This document shows positions 8,109-16,165 of a stretch of 64,000 nt of DNA, piece by piece. Position 1 is the first letter of the stretch. Every line of letters begins with the position of its first letter. The position numbers were made by a program, and so were the translations under genes. Below the pieces are notes generated by a model, which made no database searches, was not told the DNA's origin, and saw nothing but the letters and a program-made list of their open reading frames with translations. The stretch comes from Micromonospora lupini str. Lupac 08 (GTDB taxonomy: Bacteria > Actinomycetota > Actinomycetes > Mycobacteriales > Micromonosporaceae): contig NZ_HF570108.1 of the NCBI RefSeq assembly GCF_000297395.2, positions 943,685-1,007,684 of the forward strand. Reading direction: 5' to 3'.

Positions 8109-8552
8109 CTACCCTGCCTGATTGCCCCTATTTCGGACATCGACCGGCAACGTTGGGCGGTATGCGAGGTATCTAATGGTTTCGCGGATGTGGAACTTCT
8201 CCGCGTCCGACACGTTCGGGTCGACGAGGCGGCGCAGGAGGGCCTCCACGTCCGGGTCCATCGGAGGGGCCGGCTGGCCGGCGCGGGGGCCGCTCGCGGT
8301 GCGGTCCCAGCCGAGCGCGGCGAAGGCGGCGGCGGGGTTCAGGCCCAGGCCCTCGCAGAAGGCGACGACACGTTCGGCCTCGGGGTCGCTGGCCCAGTCC
8401 CCGCGGACCCACCGATTGATGGTCTGCCGGGAGACGCCGGTACGTCGGGACACCTCGGTGCCGCTCCAGGCCCGCGTCGCCCGCGCCTCTTCGAGGGCGC
8501 GCCGGACGAAGGTGGCGAAGGCGATCTTTCGCGCATTGGCCGTCTCGGTCAC
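8109..8552 (-). CDS. XRE-family helix-turn-helix regulator
   Basis: A 147-residue probable DNA-binding protein. The Cro/CI-type helix-turn-helix lies around residues 22-50, with WSGTEVSRRTGVSRQTINRW as the two-helix core. A C-terminal half of about 80 residues contains acidic helices (DPDVEALLRRLVDPNVSDAEKF). GTG 8552 is chosen because TACCGT (8559-8564, minus strand) ends 6 bases upstream; the open frame extends further but looks non-coding. It is divergent from two small unknown genes (8817-9540) across a 264-base region of locally lower GC that may hold its operators. Confidence 0.8.
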   Translation of the reverse strand: MTETANARKIAFATFVRRALEEARATRAWSGTEVSRRTGVSRQTINRWVRGDWASDPEAERVVAFCEGLGLNPAAAFAALGWDRTASGPRAGQPAPPMDPDVEALLRRLVDPNVSDAEKFHIRETIRYLAYRPTLPVDVRNRGNQAG

Positions 8553-8816
8553 CCCGTGACGGTACGGCCAGCCGGGCGCGGGCGTACGCCCAGGCACGCT
8601 GCTGTCACGCGGACGTGACGGCACTCTCGGATTCGCGGTAAACGATCCAGCACCGCTCTGGAGGGGTGTCACCCGGGCAGAATAGATGCCCGTAGTGGCG
8701 AATGTAAGCGGACGAAAAGCTGATACTGTCACGCTCATGGGACAATCTACGGTGTGTCACGTGCATGAGACGATTGGTGCTCACATGCGTCACGCCCCCG
8801 GTGCCGAGGGGGTGTG
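8553..8816. promoter_or_regulatory. Divergent promoter region of XRE regulator and small-gene pair
   Basis: The minus-strand -10 box TACCGT at 8559-8564 belongs to the regulator. On the plus side I see candidate -10 boxes TACTGT (near 8724) and TACGGT (near 8750), and a GAGGGG ribosome site at 8806-8811. The middle of the region is clearly less GC-rich than its neighbours. Confidence 0.4.
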
Positions 8817-9173
8817 GTGACCGAGCTCGCCACCCGAGCCCAGGCCTTCGGGCTGATCGCCGAGGGAGTGGCCGCGGGGCTGAGCGCCCCATGGCGCCTC
8901 TACCTCGCCCGAGGCTGCCGATACCTGTCGCTGAGCGTCGGCGACCGCACCGAATGGAACGCCTGGCGTACCCATCTCGGCTGCCCCGAGTTGAGCGTCC
9001 GGGTCTACGACGCCGGCGGGGAGATCCGCCGGTCCTCCGTGGCCGAGGTCGTGCTGGACGGCTGCCGGATCAGCGTCGAGCTGGTCGAGGAGGTCAGCAC
9101 CGACGACCTGGACCGGCTGCTGGTCGCGGATCCCACCGCCGACCCCACAACTGTCGAGCCGGAGGAACGATGA
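8817..9173 (+). CDS. Small protein of unknown function
   Basis: An 118-residue soluble protein with an acidic C-terminal half (VELVEEVSTDDLDRLLVADP). No signal peptide, membrane segment or motif I recognise. GTG 8817 is five bases after GAGGGG; GTG 8814 is the immediate alternative. It is divergent from the XRE regulator and followed at once by a second small gene, an arrangement suggesting one regulated unit (inference). Confidence 0.65.
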   Translation: MTELATRAQAFGLIAEGVAAGLSAPWRLYLARGCRYLSLSVGDRTEWNAWRTHLGCPELSVRVYDAGGEIRRSSVAEVVLDGCRISVELVEEVSTDDLDRLLVADPTADPTTVEPEER

Positions 9174-9204
9174 TCCGGCGTCCGGGCCGGGCCGGGGCCG
9201 CCCG

Positions 9205-9540
9205 ATGAGCCCGTTCCTCGTGGTCTTCCTCGTCCTGGTGCTCGGTGCCACCAGCTACGCGGCCGGTCGCCTGCACGGGCAGCTCAGCTACCGCATCGGC
9301 TACCGCTTCGGCTACCGGCAGGGCTACTTCGACGGCGACCGGGGCGCCTGGAACCGGCGCCGACGCGACGCCCAGGCGGCGATCGCCTCCGCCCTGTCGG
9401 TCTCCTCGGCGGGAGCCGTCCGCTCCGCCGGCACGGTGGCCCGCCCCGGCACCACGTACACCGGCTCGTCGTTCACCGCGCCGGCCGCCCCGATCACCGG
9501 GCGGCACCCGACCGGCACGCTCGTTCGACGGACCGGCTGA
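9205..9540 (+). CDS. Small membrane-anchored protein, Tyr/Gly/Arg-rich
   Basis: A 111-residue protein. One N-terminal hydrophobic segment (SPFLVVFLVLVLGATSYAAG, residues 2-21) is followed by a stretch with repeated Y-R-I/F-G-Y units (LSYRIGYRFGYRQGYFDGDR) and an Ala/Thr/Ser-rich tail. The start ATG 9205 overlaps the stop of a 12-codon frame (9170-9208) that itself overlaps the stop of the upstream gene, so translation may be handed along by overlapping stop/start pairs. No family recognised. Confidence 0.62.
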   Translation: MSPFLVVFLVLVLGATSYAAGRLHGQLSYRIGYRFGYRQGYFDGDRGAWNRRRRDAQAAIASALSVSSAGAVRSAGTVARPGTTYTGSSFTAPAAPITGRHPTGTLVRRTG

Positions 9541-9592
9541 GCCGGCCGGCGGGCCGCCGCGAGCGGTCCCGCCGACCGGCGCGGAGAAGACG

Positions 9593-9622
9593 CGGTGCGT
9601 CGTCCGCGGCGGACACGCACCG
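9593..9622. terminator. Hairpin, likely terminator of small-gene unit
   Basis: CGGTGCGT pairs with ACGCACCG (8 bp) and, after a one-base bulge, GTCCGC pairs with GCGGAC. There is no T-tract, which is common for actinobacterial terminators. Confidence 0.45.
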
Positions 9623-9657
9623 TCGGGGCCACGTCAGACCGGTGACGGTGGCCCCGG

Positions 9658-9696
9658 CCGGCCGGGATGCGCGCAGGGGGCATGCATCCCGGCCGG
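9658..9696. terminator. Perfect 13-bp hairpin, likely terminator
   Basis: CCGGCCGGGATGC (9658-9670) pairs exactly with GCATCCCGGCCGG (9684-9696) around a 13-base loop. Lies in tandem after the hairpin at 9593-9622. Confidence 0.5.
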
Positions 9697-9862
9697 CTCG
9701 CCGCCCTTTCGCCGCCGCGGGTCCCGGTCGCCGGTGTCGTCGGCCCGTCCGGGCGCCGGATCGACCGTGGCGACGACCTGCCGGGTCATCCGACCGGGCG
9801 GTGTTCACGTGGTCGTTCCCGGTGATCCACGATCGCCCCTAGCCGGGACGGTCCGCCGCCGC

Positions 9863-9868
9863 TAGCGT
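9863..9868 (+). promoter_or_regulatory. -10 box of PhoH gene
   Basis: TAGCGT six bases before ATG 9875; fits leaderless initiation. Confidence 0.5.
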
Positions 9869-9874
9869 CTAGGC

Positions 9875-11431
9875 ATGGCACGGGGTTCTCCCGAGCCAGC
9901 CGGTCCGCCCGGATCTGCGACCTCGCACACGGGGTTCCGCATCCGACCCCGTGTCCCCGGGCACCGGACGAGGCGGAACACGGGTGGCCGGGTGCCCATC
10001 CGTCGGAGCAGGCCTGTGACGACTCGCCGTACCACCGCCGGTGCCGACCAGATCCCGGCCGCGACTGCCACGACCCGCCGTGCCCCCCGGAGCCGCCGTA
10101 CGGCGGCAACCGCGCCGGCCGACCCCAAGGAGCCGCGACCAGCGGGCCAGGCGTTCGTTCTGGACACGTCAGTGCTGTTGTCCGACCCGGCGGCGTTCCA
10201 CCGCTTCGCCGAGCACGAGGTGGTGCTCCCGCTGGTGGTGATCACCGAGTTGGAGGGCAAGCGGCACCATCCGGAGCTGGGCTGGTTCGCCCGGCAGTCG
10301 CTGCGGATGCTCGACGAGCTGCGGATCCAGCACGGCCGGCTGGACACGCCGGTGCCCGCCAACGACGTGGGCGGCACGCTGCGGGTCGAGCTGAACCACA
10401 CCGACGACGGGGTGCTGCCTCCGGGGTTCCGCACCGAGAGCAACGATGCCCGGATCCTCTCCGTGGCGCTCAACCTCGCCGCCGAGGGGCGGGAGGTCAC
10501 ACTCGTCAGCAAGGACATGCCGCTGCGGGTCAAGGCCGCCTCGGTGGGCCTGCGCGCCGACGAGTACCGGCACGGTCAGGCCGGTGACCCCACCTGGACG
10601 GGCATGTCCGAGCTGGATCTGAGCGAGGAGCAGATCTCCGCGCTGTACGCCGGCGACACGCTCGACCTCGACGAGGCGGCGGGTCTGTCCTGCCACACCG
10701 GCCTGGTGCTGCACTCGGGGCGCGGCTCCGCGCTGGGCCGGGTACTGCCGGACAAGTCGGTGCGGCTGGTCCGCGGCGACCGGGAGGCGTTCGGCCTGCA
10801 CGGCCGCTCGGCCGAGCAGCGCGTCGCCCTCGACCTGCTGCTCGACGAGACGATCGGGATCGTCTCGCTGGGTGGGCGGGCCGGCACCGGCAAGTCGGCG
10901 TTGGCGCTCTGCGCCGGGCTGGAGGCGGTGATGGAGCGTCGCCGGCACAAGAAGGTGATCGTCTTCCGCCCGCTGTACGCCGTCGGAGGTCAGGAGCTGG
11001 GCTACCTGCCCGGGTCGGAGTCGGAGAAGATGTCGCCGTGGGCGCAGGCGGTCTTCGACACGCTCGGCGCGGTGGTGCACGAGAACGTGCTGGAGGAGGT
11101 CACCTCACGCGGCATCCTCGAGGTGCTGCCGTTGACCCACATCCGGGGTCGGAGCCTGCACGACGCCTTCGTGATCGTGGACGAGGCCCAGTCGCTGGAG
11201 CGCGGGGTGCTGCTGACCGTGCTGTCCCGGATCGGGCAGGGCTCCCGGGTGGTGCTCACCCACGACGTCGCCCAGCGGGACAATCTGCGGGTCGGCCGAC
11301 ACGACGGCGTGACGGCGGTGATCGAGGCGTTGAAGGGTCATCCTCTCTTCGCCCACGTCACGCTCAGCCGGTCGGAGCGGTCGCCGATCGCCGCGATGGT
11401 GACCGACCTTCTGGAGGACATCCCGCTGTGA
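9875..11431 (+). CDS. PIN-PhoH fusion protein (PhoH2 type ribonuclease/helicase)
   Basis: A 518-residue protein with two domains. An N-terminal PIN nuclease domain starts at about residue 92 ([13 protein letters not shown], Asp97). A C-terminal PhoH ATPase domain has a P-loop [11 protein letters not shown] near residue 333 and a Walker B-type VIVDEAQS with the DEAQ at 436-439. Mycobacterial PhoH2 proteins with this build unwind and cut RNA. Start is uncertain. ATG 9875 has a -10 box 6 bases upstream and would be leaderless, but its first 47 codons are Arg/Gly/Pro-rich with weaker third-base GC. GTG 10016, behind GGAG, would give a 471-residue protein. Confidence 0.92.
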   Translation: MARGSPEPAGPPGSATSHTGFRIRPRVPGHRTRRNTGGRVPIRRSRPVTTRRTTAGADQIPAATATTRRAPRSRRTAATAPADPKEPRPAGQAFVLDTSVLLSDPAAFHRFAEHEVVLPLVVITELEGKRHHPELGWFARQSLRMLDELRIQHGRLDTPVPANDVGGTLRVELNHTDDGVLPPGFRTESNDARILSVALNLAAEGREVTLVSKDMPLRVKAASVGLRADEYRHGQAGDPTWTGMSELDLSEEQISALYAGDTLDLDEAAGLSCHTGLVLHSGRGSALGRVLPDKSVRLVRGDREAFGLHGRSAEQRVALDLLLDETIGIVSLGGRAGTGKSALALCAGLEAVMERRRHKKVIVFRPLYAVGGQELGYLPGSESEKMSPWAQAVFDTLGAVVHENVLEEVTSRGILEVLPLTHIRGRSLHDAFVIVDEAQSLERGVLLTVLSRIGQGSRVVLTHDVAQRDNLRVGRHDGVTAVIEALKGHPLFAHVTLSRSERSPIAAMVTDLLEDIPL

Positions 11432-11707
11432 TAGGGCTTTTATAGGCTTTCGTCCGCATTCTGGCTGTGGCGCAGATCACAAACCTGCCGGTTGGTTTCC
11501 CATCAGTCTCACTGTGCGCGATGGTGTCCCACGAGCGCCCACGCACCACAGGCATCGTTGGTGATCGTTCGTCCAGGCTCTGGGCGGCATCGGTGACGGT
11601 CGGTGCGTCGGCGCGACCGGCTCACCGGTCGGGGCGCTCACGGCACGGCTGTGGGCCCACGTGGTCTGCGCCGCGCCGTGTCCTTGCCCCCGACGAAGGG
11701 ACACTTC
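11432..11707. promoter_or_regulatory. Leader and promoter region of transglycosylase gene
   Basis: 276 non-coding bases. It carries a Crp-like site at 11466-11481, a hairpin CGACCGG/CCGGTCG at 11614-11631 and the ribosome site AAGGG at 11696-11700. I looked for a ydaO-type c-di-AMP riboswitch, which often precedes such genes in actinobacteria, and did not find its conserved core. Confidence 0.5.
11466..11481. promoter_or_regulatory. Crp-like operator
   Basis: TGTGGCGCAGATCACA matches the Crp form TGTGAnnnnnnTCACA at 9 of 10 positions. It lies upstream of a secreted muralytic enzyme gene. Control of resuscitation/transglycosylase genes by Crp-family proteins is known in other actinobacteria; here it is inferred. 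Confidence 0.45.
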
Positions 11708-12388
11708 GTGAGTCGGCTGTGGAGCCGGTTGGGCGCCCGTACGGCCGCTGTCGCGCTGCTCTCCGTGGGCGTCGCCGGTGGCTTCTACCTGGGCGAAGAT
11801 CGGGAAACCCAGCAACAGGGCCTGACCGCGCAGGTCGGCGCCGAGGTCGACCGGGTCGACTTCGCCTACCAGCGCGAGCGCCAGGCCAGCCACCAGGTCG
11901 CGTTCGCGCGGCAGCGGGCCGCGGAATACCAGGCGAAGCTGCGGGCGGCGCAGGCCGCCAAGGAGGCCGCCGAGCGGGCTCGCAGGGCCGAGGCCGCCGC
12001 GGCGTCCCGCAAGCGCGAGCGCGAGGCCGCCGCCAAGGACGTCGCCAAGCCGTACGAGGGGCCGATCCCGGCGTCCTGCGCGGAGTACAGCGGCAATCGC
12101 AAGATCGGCTGTGCGCTGATGCTCGAGGCGGGCTTCGGCATCGCCGAGTTCCCCTGCCTGGACAAGCTCTGGAACAAGGAGAGCGGCTGGAACCACAAGG
12201 CCAGCAACTCCTCCTCCGGCGCGTACGGCATCCCGCAGTCGTTGCCCGGCAGCAAGATGGGCTCGGTCGCGGACGACTGGCGGACGAACCCGGCCACCCA
12301 GATCAAGTGGGGGCTGGGCTACATCAAGGGCCGGTACGACACGCCCTGTGGCGCCTGGAGAAACTTCCAGAACAACGGCAACTACTGA
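11708..12388 (+). CDS. Secreted lytic transglycosylase-like protein
   Basis: A 226-residue exported protein. An N-terminal signal anchor (RTAAVALLSVGVAGGFYLG, about residues 10-28) is followed by an Ala/Arg/Glu-rich coiled coil (about residues 50-120). The C-terminal transglycosylase-like domain has catalytic-Glu context CLDKLWNKESGWNHKA, then SSSGAYGIPQSLPGSKM and WGLGYIKGRYDTPCGAW. The domain should cleave peptidoglycan glycan strands at the cell surface. GTG 11708 has AAGGG seven bases upstream; the frame is open further upstream but without coding character. A perfect hairpin follows the stop. Confidence 0.88.
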   Translation: MSRLWSRLGARTAAVALLSVGVAGGFYLGEDRETQQQGLTAQVGAEVDRVDFAYQRERQASHQVAFARQRAAEYQAKLRAAQAAKEAAERARRAEAAAASRKREREAAAKDVAKPYEGPIPASCAEYSGNRKIGCALMLEAGFGIAEFPCLDKLWNKESGWNHKASNSSSGAYGIPQSLPGSKMGSVADDWRTNPATQIKWGLGYIKGRYDTPCGAWRNFQNNGNY

Positions 12389-12399
12389 CGTCGTCGACC

Positions 12400-12431
12400 G
12401 GCGGGGCGGGTGGTCATCCACCCGCCCCGCC
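12400..12431 (+). terminator. Perfect 14-bp hairpin terminator
   Basis: GGCGGGGCGGGTGG (12400-12413), loop TCAT, then its exact complement (12418-12431), 12 bases after the transglycosylase stop. Confidence 0.75.
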
Positions 12432-12501
12432 GTCGCGTACGCCGGGCAAGCGGGCGGGACGTGAGTGGCGGTCGGCCCCTTTTGCTGATAGCAGTTGGGG
12501 G

Positions 12502-13155
12502 GTGACCCTGCACCCGTCCAACGGCGACCCCTACCGGTTCGGCACCGAGGCGTTCTACGCCGCGCTCGGCCGGGCCTTCGTCGCCATGTGCGCGGTGGTC
12601 CCGTTCCTCTTCCTCATCGAGGCCGTCGACCAGGGGCTCGCGTTCGGCCTGGACGCGACCGCCGGCATCATCCCGCACCGCATCGACGGCCTGGACGGCG
12701 TCTTCTTCTCGCCGTTCCTGCACCACGGCTTCGACCACCTCTACAGCAACAGCATCCCGCTGATCCTGCTGGGCACCTTCGTGCTGGCCGCCGGTGCCCG
12801 CCGGTTCCTCTGGTCGACCCTGATCATCATCCTGGTCAGCGGGCTCGGGGTCTGGTTCACCGGCTCGCCCAACTCGGTGGTCGTCGGCGCCAGCGGGGTG
12901 ATCTTCGGTTACCTGGGCATCCTGCTCACCCGGGGCATCGTCGAGCGCAGTTGGTGGAACTTCGCCGTCTTCCTGCTCGTCGGTCTGCTCTACGGCTGGC
13001 AACTGGTCGGCATCCTCCCCACCGACGAGCGGATCTCCTGGCAGGGCCACCTGTTCGGGCTGCTCGGTGGGGTGGTGGCGGCGATCCTGTTCCGCCGTCG
13101 CCGGCCGACCGTGGACGGCTCGGACTACTCGGGTTCCCCCCTCAGCCTGCCCTGA
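12502..13155 (+). CDS. Rhomboid-family intramembrane serine protease
   Basis: A 217-residue membrane protein with about six hydrophobic segments. The active-site serine is in VVVGASGVIFGYLG (Ser131) and the partner histidine in SWQGHLFGLLGG (His183). The upstream FLHHGFDHLYSNSIPL (residues 72-87) is the usual His/Asn region of the fold. Together these indicate a catalytically complete rhomboid that cuts transmembrane substrates; its substrate is unknown. GTG 12502 sits behind a GGGGG tract; the long upstream open frame crosses the terminator and is not coding. It stands alone between the terminator at 12400 and a ferredoxin reductase gene. Confidence 0.85.
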   Translation: MTLHPSNGDPYRFGTEAFYAALGRAFVAMCAVVPFLFLIEAVDQGLAFGLDATAGIIPHRIDGLDGVFFSPFLHHGFDHLYSNSIPLILLGTFVLAAGARRFLWSTLIIILVSGLGVWFTGSPNSVVVGASGVIFGYLGILLTRGIVERSWWNFAVFLLVGLLYGWQLVGILPTDERISWQGHLFGLLGGVVAAILFRRRRPTVDGSDYSGSPLSLP

Positions 13156-13260
13156 CCCGCTTCTCGGCGCGCCCCTGGGACATGCTTGCCCGACCGCTGC
13201 ACCGCGCCTACGGTCGAGATCAGCAAGCGTTGATCCGTGAGCGGAAAGCGACGGTACGCC

Positions 13261-14229
13261 ATGCGCGAGGTCGATGTCGCCGTGATCGGGGCTGGTCCAG
13301 CCGGCCTCTTCGCGGCGTACTACGCCGGTTTCCGAGGGCTGTCCGTCGCGGTGATCGACGCGCTTCCGGAGCCGGGCGGCCAGGTCACCGCCATGTACCC
13401 GGAGAAGCTGATCCTCGACGTGGCCGGCTTCCCCGCCGTGAAGGGCCGCGACCTGGTCGCCAACCTGGTCGCCCAGGCCGCGCCGTTCGGCCCGCAGTAC
13501 CTGCTCGGCACGAGGGCCGAGAAGCTGTCGTACGCCGATGACCGGCCGGTGCTCGGCCTTGCCGGCGGCGAGCAGCTCGGCTGCGGCGCGGTAGTGGTCA
13601 CCGGCGGGCTCGGCAGCTTCAGCCCACGCCCGCTGCCCTGCGCCGACGGCGCTCCCGGCGCCGGCATCGTCTACTTCGTCACCGATCCGGCCGAGCTGAC
13701 CGACCGGGACGTGCTCATCGTCGGCGGCGGCGACTCCGCCTTCGACTGGGCGCTGGCCCTGCAACCGCTGGCCCGCTCGGTGACCCTGGTGCACCGGCGG
13801 GAGAAGTTCCGGGCGCACGCCTCGACCGTCGCCCGGGTGCTGTCGCTGCCGGTGCGGGTGGTCGTCAACGCCGAGGTCACCCGCCTGCTCGGGGACGCCA
13901 CGGTGACCGCCGCCGAGGTGACCGTGCGCGGCGGCGAGGCGGAGACCCTGCCGGTGGACACGGTGGTCGCCGCCCTCGGCTTCACCGCCGACCTGGGCCC
14001 GCTCGCCGAGTGGGGTCTCCGACTGGACCGCCGGCACATCCTGGTGGACAGCGCCATGGCGACGAACCTGCCCCGGGTCTTCGCGGCCGGTGACATCACC
14101 GAGTACCCGGGCAAGGTGCGGCTCATCGCCACCGGCTTCGGCGAGGCCGCGACGGCCGTGAACAACGCGGCGGTGGCCATCGACCCGGACGCCCACCTGT
14201 TCCCCGGGCACTCCTCCGACGCGGGCTGA
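13261..14229 (+). CDS. Thioredoxin-reductase-like ferredoxin/flavodoxin NADP+ reductase
   Basis: A 322-residue FAD- and NAD(P)-binding oxidoreductase. FAD motif VAVIGAGPAGLFAAYYAG is at the N-terminus, the NADPH motif VLIVGGGDSAFDWAL is near residue 158 and the closing FAD motif VFAAGDI is near residue 277. The redox CxxC of thioredoxin reductases is absent and a PEPGGQ motif follows the first fold, as in the YumC-type ferredoxin-NADP reductases. It probably passes electrons between NADPH and a ferredoxin. ATG 13261 begins at the conserved fold; GTG 13237 (eight residues longer) is possible. No ferredoxin gene is adjacent. Confidence 0.88.
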   Translation: MREVDVAVIGAGPAGLFAAYYAGFRGLSVAVIDALPEPGGQVTAMYPEKLILDVAGFPAVKGRDLVANLVAQAAPFGPQYLLGTRAEKLSYADDRPVLGLAGGEQLGCGAVVVTGGLGSFSPRPLPCADGAPGAGIVYFVTDPAELTDRDVLIVGGGDSAFDWALALQPLARSVTLVHRREKFRAHASTVARVLSLPVRVVVNAEVTRLLGDATVTAAEVTVRGGEAETLPVDTVVAALGFTADLGPLAEWGLRLDRRHILVDSAMATNLPRVFAAGDITEYPGKVRLIATGFGEAATAVNNAAVAIDPDAHLFPGHSSDAG

Positions 14230-14239
14230 CTGTCGGTAT

Positions 14240-14263
14240 CGGACACTGACCGGTCCGTGTCCG
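14240..14263. terminator. Short hairpin after ferredoxin reductase gene
   Basis: CGGACAC (14240-14246) pairs with GTGTCCG (14257-14263) around a 10-base loop. Could be a weak terminator or an operator for the next gene, whose start is 32 bases on. Confidence 0.35.
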
Positions 14264-14294
14264 GATCGAGACGGGTCGACCGGACCCTGGGGGT

Positions 14295-15932
14295 ATGACG
14301 GGGCCCGAGAAAACACGCGATGGCGCACCGACGACGCTGGCGTGGCTCTGCCACCCGGCCACGCTGCTGGCCCTGGTGGTGTTGGTGGTCAACGACCATG
14401 TGTTGAAGGCGGCCTTCCCCGGCCTGGTGACGGGCAAGCTGAGTGACGTCGCGGGCCTGGTGCTGACTCCGCCGTTGGTGGCGGTGCTGTTGACGTTGCT
14501 GGTGCCGCGGTTGCCGGCCCGGGCCGCCGCGCTGGTCGGTCTGGTCGCGGTGGGTGCCGGGTTCACGGTGGTGAAATCCAGTGGGTACGCCGCCGAGCTG
14601 GCCTCCTCGGCCTGGACCGTGCTGGGGGGGCCGTCGCTGGTCCGGGCCGACTGGACCGACCTGTTCACCCTGCCGGCGCTCGGCCTGGCGTGGTGGAGCT
14701 GGAGCCGGGCCCGGCAACGGCCAGTTCGGCACCGGGCGGCCCGGCTGGTCCGACTGCTGGTGGTGCTCCCGCCGGCGGTGTTGGCGGTGGCCGCCACCAG
14801 CGCGGTCCAGTACCCCTACGCGCTCGGCACGGCGCTGCTGGACGGCCGCCCGGCGATCTCGGTCGGCTCCGGCACTGATCTGACCCCGTGGCCGGCGAGC
14901 GTCGCGGAGGGGATGTGGTCGGTCAGTGACGACGGTGCCACCACCTGGCGGTCGGCCAGTGAGGACGAGCAGCCACGACTACCAGGCGAGGGGGTTGGGC
15001 AGCGGCAGGCCTGCGTGCCGACCGAGCCTCGACGGTGCTACCGGGTGGTCACGGGCCACCTGCGGGTGGAGCAGAGCGACGACAGCGGCGCGAGTTGGCG
15101 GGTTGCCTGGGAGGTGTCGGATGCGCGCCGCGAGGCGTTGGCCCGCGGTTCTGCGAACCCGGGCGACATTCGCCAACACTTCGCCTCTCGCGATCTGGTC
15201 GTCTTCCCCGTCGCCAACGGTGGCCACGAGGTGCTGGTCGCCAACGGCCGCGACGGCTTCGTCCACCGGCGAGCGGACGGTGGGTGGCGTCGGGACGGCT
15301 TCCTGGGTGCCAAGCACCTTGGCCCAATCGACGATCCGCCCGCGCTCGACGGTGGCGGGCCCCTCCAACGACAGACGGATCTGCTGCTCGCGGTCGCGCT
15401 CGCGTTGACTCTCGGGTGTGCCGTCACGGTGGTCGCTGGTCATCTGGCGATTCGCCGCTCCGGTGGCGGACGATGGTGGGGGATCGTCGGGGCTGGGGCG
15501 CTGCTGCTCGCCGGGTCCGTGCTCGGAGCCGTCTGGTCCCGCGACGACGACTTCGATACTGTCCGGGACCTGCTGTTCGTCGTCCTGCCGTTGGACGCGC
15601 TGACGGTGCTGGTGCTGCTCATCGTTGCCGGAATCCGGGGAGCGCCCTCTGCGTGGGTCGAGCGGGCTCTGGGCAACCTGTTGCTCACTGCGCTCCTGGC
15701 CGGGCTGCCGCTGCTGGGCTGGTTGGCTGGCACCCCGGCGCAGACCCGGGTCGCGGTGCCATTGGCGCTGTTGGCCATGGTGTTGGGTCTGCTGGTGGCC
15801 GTCCGCAGCGCCGATCTTGTCGATCCGACCATGCCGCGTGGCCGGCGGAACGGGCCGCCCTACCTAACCGACCCTCCCTACCTTCCCGACCCGCAATTGC
15901 CCACGCCGCCGCGAGTGCCGCCCCGCGTCTGA
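14295..15932 (+). CDS. Membrane protein with external Asp-box (BNR-like) domain
   Basis: A 545-residue protein. Roughly four hydrophobic segments at residues 15-165 are followed by a hydrophilic region of about 180 residues, then four more helices (residues 365-505) and a Pro-rich tail. The central region contains two Asp-box type motifs, SVSDDGATTWRS (about 209-220) and SDDSGASWRVAW (about 260-271), the beta-hairpin turn typical of sialidase/BNR propellers. Only two are visible, too few to prove a full propeller. A ligand or glycan-sensing role is conceivable but unproven. ATG 14295 follows a GGGGG tract. It may share a transcript with the upstream reductase. Confidence 0.72.
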   Translation: MTGPEKTRDGAPTTLAWLCHPATLLALVVLVVNDHVLKAAFPGLVTGKLSDVAGLVLTPPLVAVLLTLLVPRLPARAAALVGLVAVGAGFTVVKSSGYAAELASSAWTVLGGPSLVRADWTDLFTLPALGLAWWSWSRARQRPVRHRAARLVRLLVVLPPAVLAVAATSAVQYPYALGTALLDGRPAISVGSGTDLTPWPASVAEGMWSVSDDGATTWRSASEDEQPRLPGEGVGQRQACVPTEPRRCYRVVTGHLRVEQSDDSGASWRVAWEVSDARREALARGSANPGDIRQHFASRDLVVFPVANGGHEVLVANGRDGFVHRRADGGWRRDGFLGAKHLGPIDDPPALDGGGPLQRQTDLLLAVALALTLGCAVTVVAGHLAIRRSGGGRWWGIVGAGALLLAGSVLGAVWSRDDDFDTVRDLLFVVLPLDALTVLVLLIVAGIRGAPSAWVERALGNLLLTALLAGLPLLGWLAGTPAQTRVAVPLALLAMVLGLLVAVRSADLVDPTMPRGRRNGPPYLTDPPYLPDPQLPTPPRVPPRV

Positions 15933-16165
15933 TGGTCCAAGAAGCGCCGGCCATGCCGGCAGGGGAGCTGGCGCGGCAGATCTTGGACACTTTCCGTCAG
16001 CCGCTGACGGAAAGTGTCCAAGATTGCCAGCGCTGGCGGGTGAAGCGGCCCGAGGTCGTGCCGCACGGGAGCCTCTGGTACCTGTCCGTCAGTCGGCGGT
16101 CAACTCGCCGCGACTCGTCCCCGACCTACGGGCGTTCGGCGGTCAGGCCCCTTCGAATAGATCAT
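15933..16165. other. Non-coding stretch with perfect palindrome
   Basis: 233 bases without a supported gene, dominated by the 45-base hairpin at 15980-16024 and flanking partial complements (gctggcgcggc before it, gccagcgctggc after it). Confidence 0.5.
15980..16024. repeat. Perfect 21-bp palindromic hairpin
   Basis: Bases 15980-16000 (starting ATCTTGGACACTTTCC) pair without mismatch with 16004-16024 around a 3-base loop (CCG). No T-tract follows. It belongs to a set of intergenic palindromes also seen at 33899-33978, 39660-39714 and 46401-46475. It could act as a terminator for the membrane protein gene ending at 15932. Confidence 0.7.

Larger units (their letters stand above)
9541..9874. 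other. Intergenic region with two strong hairpins
   Basis: 334 bases without a supported gene. It contains hairpins at 9593-9622 and 9658-9696 (listed separately) and the -10 box of the PhoH gene at 9863-9868. Confidence 0.55.

Noticed and set aside
9170..9208. 12-codon frame as a gene
   Set aside because: Too short and unconserved as far as can be judged; mentioned only as possible translational coupling.
11432..11707. c-di-AMP (ydaO) riboswitch upstream of the transglycosylase
   Set aside because: Context would fit, but I could not find the conserved GGGUGAAUC-like and C-rich core elements in the leader.
12495..13541. 348-codon frame overlapping the rhomboid and reductase genes
   Set aside because: Out of frame with two well-supported proteins; Arg/Pro/Gly-rich shadow.
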